From Actinobacteria bacterium UBA912 (GTDB lineage: Bacteria; Actinomycetota; Coriobacteriia; Anaerosomatales; UBA912), in NCBI GenBank assembly GCA_002293965.1, contig DBEG01000100.1, positions 1 through 43,723 on the forward strand: a stretch of 43,723 nucleotides of DNA. The letters are read 5' to 3'. This document shows positions 41,098 through 43,723 of this stretch, one piece after another; within the stretch, counting starts at the first letter, position 1, and every line of letters begins with the position of its first letter. The notes under the pieces were generated by a model. The model was not told the DNA's origin, searched no databases, and saw nothing but the letters and a program-made list of their open reading frames with translations. A program made the translations under genes and the position numbers.

Positions 41098-42396
41098 ATG
41101 GGCGGGCGAATCAGGCCCCCTGAATGGGAGAGAGACGATCGAAGGCTGCGCGCCATCCTTGTTGGCGTCGACTCGGGCGATCGCGACTGGCCCGTCGAAG
41201 AGTCCCTAGCTGAACTCACAAGACTCGCCGAGACCTTTCACTGTGATGTCGTTGCCCAGACATTCCAGAGAATCGATAGGATCCGCGCTCACACACTCCT
41301 GGGTCCCGGCAAGATCGAGGAAGTAGTCGGACTAGCTAAGTCCTTTTCGGCAGACTTGGTGATCATTGATGGCGAGCTGACGCCTCGTCAAGATGCAGCA
41401 CTGGCCGATTCGTTCGGTGATGTTCGCGTTATGGACCGCACCGGTTTGATTCTGCAGATCTTCGGCGAACACGCAGTGAGCAAGGAAGGCAAACTCCAAG
41501 TCGAACTTGCGCAGCTCGAGTACCTTCTTCCGCGCTTGCGGGGCATGTGGGGGCACCTCGTCAAAGAGCGCTTGGGAGGGGGGCGGGGGGCGATCTTCGG
41601 TGCTGGTGAATCCCAGCTGGAGACCGACCGTCGCTTGGTCAGGAAGCGGATCTCTGTCGTTCGATCACAGCTTAAGCAGGTTGCCTCTTCACGCGCAACT
41701 CAACGAAATCAACGGAATGCAAGCGGCGTTTTCCGCATCGCGTTGGTTGGTTACACGAATGCCGGCAAGTCGACACTGATGAACGCTCTTACAGGTTCAG
41801 ATGTAACGGCTTACGACATGTTGTTTGCAACACTGGATTCCACCACCCGCAGACTCACCCTTCCTGACGGGAGAGCGGTCACTCTGACCGACACCGTCGG
41901 CTTCATCAACAAGTTGCCTCACGGCCTGGTGGAGGCATTCAAATCGACCCTGGATGAAGTCAGCGAGGCAGACTTGCTGTTGCATGTCATCGATGCTTCT
42001 CATCCGCAAGCCGTTGCACAGTGCAATGCGGTCCGCGGCGTCCTGGCAGATATCGGTGCAGACGATGTACTTCAGATTGAAGTCCTGAACAAGATCGACC
42101 AAACTCCTGAGGATCAATTGCACCGATTTATGAGAGATTTCGATGCCCCGGTTTGTACCTCGGGCTTGTCTCGGGCCGGACTGGATGTGTTGGTTGACAG
42201 GATCACTCATGAAGCGGCGAGAGCCAGTTGCGTTTTGAACCTGCTTGTTCCATACACGCGAGGCGACATAGTCATGTTGGCCTATGAGCAAGCTCATGTG
42301 ATTGCCGAAAGTCACACTGAAGGCGGTACTATCCTGAAGGTTCGAACTCCCGGCAGATTACTAGGAAAGTTCGAAGAGTTCGCCCAAGAACAGTAG
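41098..42396 (+). CDS. hflX: Ribosome-associated GTPase HflX
   Basis: HflX splits stalled ribosomes under stress. The 432-residue protein has the N-terminal HflX domain (LGPGKIEE, VIIDGELTPRQ, DRTGLILQIF) and a glycine-rich linker (KERLGGGRGAIFGAGESQLETDRR). The GTPase domain has GYTNAGKST (218-226), DTVGFI and NKID. A short C-terminal domain follows. It starts 11 bases after dapL with AAAGGGAG. It converges with lexA; only 26 bases separate the stop codons. Confidence 0.96.
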   Translation: MGGRIRPPEWERDDRRLRAILVGVDSGDRDWPVEESLAELTRLAETFHCDVVAQTFQRIDRIRAHTLLGPGKIEEVVGLAKSFSADLVIIDGELTPRQDAALADSFGDVRVMDRTGLILQIFGEHAVSKEGKLQVELAQLEYLLPRLRGMWGHLVKERLGGGRGAIFGAGESQLETDRRLVRKRISVVRSQLKQVASSRATQRNQRNASGVFRIALVGYTNAGKSTLMNALTGSDVTAYDMLFATLDSTTRRLTLPDGRAVTLTDTVGFINKLPHGLVEAFKSTLDEVSEADLLLHVIDASHPQAVAQCNAVRGVLADIGADDVLQIEVLNKIDQTPEDQLHRFMRDFDAPVCTSGLSRAGLDVLVDRITHEAARASCVLNLLVPYTRGDIVMLAYEQAHVIAESHTEGGTILKVRTPGRLLGKFEEFAQEQ

Positions 42397-42422
42397 CGCT
42401 GAGGAACCAATGTCCTCGCGTG

Positions 42423-43049
42423 TCATTTTATCCTTCGATACAATCCGCTGACTACTCCGAGTATTGCCACGTCTTTGGAATAGATCGGTTCGAGCTGATG
42501 ATTCTCTGGTTGCAGTTTTACGGCATCCTCTTCGAGAAAGAAGCGCTTCACAGTCGCCTCACCGTCAAGTAGGGCAACCACGATATCCCCGTTGTTGGCG
42601 GTGTTCTGATGCCTGACAACAACATGATCACCATGCAGGATGCCAGCCTCGATCATTGAATCGCCCTGCACCTTGAGCACGAAAGCCGATTCAGAAGCTA
42701 GCTCGGCCGGCAAACTGATAGTGGCTTCGATGTTCTCTGCCGCCAGGATGGGCTGCCCGGCGGCCACCTTCCCAAGAATTGGAACCGCCAATACTTGGGC
42801 GTAATCGATGCCGCGTTCAGTGTCCCGATAGTCGAGAACCTCAAGTGCCCTGGGTTTCGAGGGATCGCGCTTGATATATCCCTTCTTCTCAAGTGCAACT
42901 AGGTGTGCGTGAACCGTAGAAGGAGAGGAAAGACCCACCGCTTGACCGATGTCGCGCACGCATGGGGGGAAACCTTTGCGGTGGACTTCGGAGCGAATGA
43001 AATCAAGGATTTGTTGTTGTCTTCGTGTGAGGCTACGAGTATAGGCCAT
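42423..43049 (-). CDS. lexA: LexA repressor (SOS response)
   Basis: LexA binds SOS boxes and cleaves itself when RecA filaments form. The 208-residue protein has the N-terminal winged helix (about 1-70; PSTVHAHLVALEKKGYI), the cleavage site Ala97-Gly98 in KVAAGQP, and the catalytic Ser131 (GDSMIEAG) and Lys168 (EATVKRFF). All residues needed for cleavage are present. A candidate promoter and a near-perfect box lie just upstream, so it should regulate itself. It is the only convincing - strand gene here. Confidence 0.98.
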   Translation of the reverse strand: MAYTRSLTRRQQQILDFIRSEVHRKGFPPCVRDIGQAVGLSSPSTVHAHLVALEKKGYIKRDPSKPRALEVLDYRDTERGIDYAQVLAVPILGKVAAGQPILAAENIEATISLPAELASESAFVLKVQGDSMIEAGILHGDHVVVRHQNTANNGDIVVALLDGEATVKRFFLEEDAVKLQPENHQLEPIYSKDVAILGVVSGLYRRIK

Positions 43050-43063
43050 AATCTCTCCCGATA

Positions 43064-43077
43064 CGAAAGTATGTTCG
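43064..43077 (-). promoter_or_regulatory. LexA (SOS) box of lexA
   Basis: Read on the - strand it is CGAACATACTTTCG, one base from CGAAC-N4-GTTCG. It lies 14 bases ahead of the lexA start, just after the candidate -10, near the probable transcription start. It is about 108 bases upstream of the divergent membrane-LysM gene and may act on both. Confidence 0.8.
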
Positions 43078-43081
43078 ATTC

Positions 43082-43110
43082 AGTGTAACCTATCCATCGA
43101 ACGACGGCAA
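43082..43110 (-). promoter_or_regulatory. Candidate lexA promoter
   Basis: On the - strand, TTGCCG (43110-43105) and TACACT (43087-43082) are separated by 17 bases. Each matches four of six consensus positions. The LexA box follows the -10 by four bases, a layout that would let LexA block its own transcription. Confidence 0.5.
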
Positions 43111-43185
43111 ACCGCGAGAAGCAGGCGATGTCAGACCCTCAGGTTAGTGTTTGAGTCGTTGTAGGCGACTATGAAAGGTGTTCAT

Positions 43186-43524
43186 ATGGGGTCGGTTGCT
43201 AGATTTATTGATAAACGAGCCATGCGAGTGGGATGGGTCGGCAGCACAGTCGTCGATGGTGCACTAGCCGCTTTCATGGCTATGGTTGTCATTGCCTCAG
43301 GTTACCTGAGCCTGACAAGACACGATGTCTCTGTACCGCAGAACGCTAGAGTGGTGATCGCAACCCCCGGACAAGACCTATGGTCCTTAGCCGAGGCGCA
43401 TCCGGTTCTTGGATTGGATACTGCTCAGACAGTAGCTCTCATCCGATTATTGAACTCGAAGGCCGACTCAAGAGTCCAGATAGGAGAGGCGATCATCGTA
43501 CCTATATCAACACGAATGCACTGA
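43186..43524 (+). CDS. Membrane-anchored LysM-like protein, YneA-like SOS division inhibitor candidate
   Basis: The 112-residue product has a short basic N-terminus, one membrane helix (about 24-44) and a C-terminal LysM-like domain (about 55-108; ATPGQDLWSLAEAHP and VQIGEAIIVP). This is the architecture of YneA of Bacillus and related SOS-induced division inhibitors, which are divergent from lexA. Mycobacteria have a comparable lexA-LysM-nrdR order. Sequence identity to YneA is not claimed. ATG 43186 has AAAGGTG five bases upstream; ATG 43171 is the alternative. A GGTGG/CCACC hairpin (43527-43540) follows the stop. Confidence 0.75.
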   Translation: MGSVARFIDKRAMRVGWVGSTVVDGALAAFMAMVVIASGYLSLTRHDVSVPQNARVVIATPGQDLWSLAEAHPVLGLDTAQTVALIRLLNSKADSRVQIGEAIIVPISTRMH

Positions 43525-43526
43525 TG

Positions 43527-43540
43527 GGTGGGTTGCCACC
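43527..43540 (+). repeat. Short hairpin after the LysM gene
   Basis: GGTGG and CCACC form a five-base-pair stem with a GTTG loop, three bases after the stop codon. No U tract follows on either strand, so it is at most a weak terminator. It lies in the 95-base gap ahead of nrdR. Confidence 0.35.
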
Positions 43541-43557
43541 AAAGTTAAGTTACACCA

Positions 43558-43586
43558 TTCACATTTCCCACCACATGTTGTATGTT
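43558..43586 (+). promoter_or_regulatory. Candidate nrdR promoter
   Basis: TTCACA (43558-43563) and TATGTT (43581-43586) are spaced by 17 bases, about 33 bases ahead of the nrdR start. Matches to consensus are moderate. I could not identify a clear pair of NrdR boxes. Confidence 0.3.
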
Positions 43587-43619
43587 ATAGACTGCAAACG
43601 TCAACATCTAGGGGAAGCT

Positions 43620-43723
43620 ATGCGGTGTCCGTTCTGCTCTAATGAAGAAACCAAAGTTGTCGACTCTCGTGTCTCAGAGTCTGGCGAGGCAATACGACGC
43701 AGGCGTGAGTGCCTCGGGTGCTC
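43620..43723 (+). CDS. nrdR: Transcriptional repressor NrdR, N-terminal part only
   Basis: NrdR represses ribonucleotide reductase genes when dATP is plentiful. The 34 visible codons show the zinc ribbon: Cys3 and Cys6 in MRCPFC, then TKVVDSR, GEAIRRRREC (Cys31) and Cys34. This matches the family start almost exactly. GGGGAAG is the ribosome site. The ATP-cone domain lies beyond the window end. Its place near lexA is common in actinobacteria. Confidence 0.95.
   Translation, partial: MRCPFCSNEETKVVDSRVSESGEAIRRRRECLGC

Noticed and set aside
42401..42420. GAGGA/TCCTC stem between the convergent hflX and lexA genes
   Set aside because: Five pairs followed by a poor U tract; it may help end transcription but cannot be supported as a terminator.
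1..43723. CRISPR arrays, tRNA, rRNA, transposases and phage genes
   Set aside because: I looked on both strands and saw no spaced repeats, tRNA T-arm patterns, transposase motifs or integrase motifs.

Overview
The window reads as one long, tightly packed housekeeping segment of a bacterial chromosome. About 42 genes lie on the + strand, and lexA is the only convincing gene on the - strand. Many neighbours overlap by 1 to 4 bases. I see no insertion sequence, prophage, CRISPR array, tRNA or rRNA. Base composition is moderately GC-rich. The gene order, a Gram-positive type LexA box (CGAAC-N4-GTTCG), SpoVS, both RNase J and RNase Y, the DapL lysine route and the MEP isoprenoid route together suggest a deep-branching actinobacterium (Coriobacteriia or a relative) or another Gram-positive-like lineage. 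That placement is an inference, not a proof.

Layout. 1-4637: the end of uppS, then cdsA, dxr, a site-2 protease (rseP) and ispG, covering the envelope lipid carrier, phospholipids and the MEP pathway. 4709-6920: a small orphan Rossmann protein, then proS. 7077-14715: the translation and transcription operon rimP-nusA-ylxR-infB-rbfA-nrnA-truB-ribF. 14874-18741: rpsO, pnp and an M16 peptidase. 18760-21785: dapB, lysC and dapA for lysine/diaminopimelate. 21827-30947: rnjA, uppP, ftsK, rodZ, yajQ, rimO, pgsA, cinA and thpR. 31022-32056: recA under a LexA-box promoter. 32057-32541: a 485-base gap with no gene but with promoter-like and hairpin elements. 32542-38899: rny, an unassigned GHKL ATPase, spoVS, a PHP phosphoesterase, miaB and miaA. 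38958-42396: dapF, dapL and hflX. 42423-43723: lexA (-), a divergent membrane-LysM gene resembling the SOS division inhibitor YneA, and the start of nrdR.

Several genes work together. UppS, UppP, CdsA, PgsA, Dxr and IspG supply lipid carriers and membranes. LysC, DapA, DapB, DapL and DapF make meso-diaminopimelate for lysine and peptidoglycan. RNase J, RNase Y, PNPase, NrnA, ThpR and the PHP protein form a large set of RNA-end and oligonucleotide enzymes. RecA, LexA and the LysM protein form an SOS module.

The order rpsO-pnp-M16-...-aspartokinase-dapA-RNase J-...-ftsK/spoIIIE-rodZ-...-pgsA-cinA-recA-rny-X-spoVS-...-miaB closely follows the Bacillus subtilis order as I recall it. The slot held there by ymdB is here filled by a GHKL ATPase. 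The least explained items are that GHKL gene, a winged-helix-like insertion in the RseP protease, a Cys/His tail on NusA, the orphan Rossmann protein, and the recA-rny gap.
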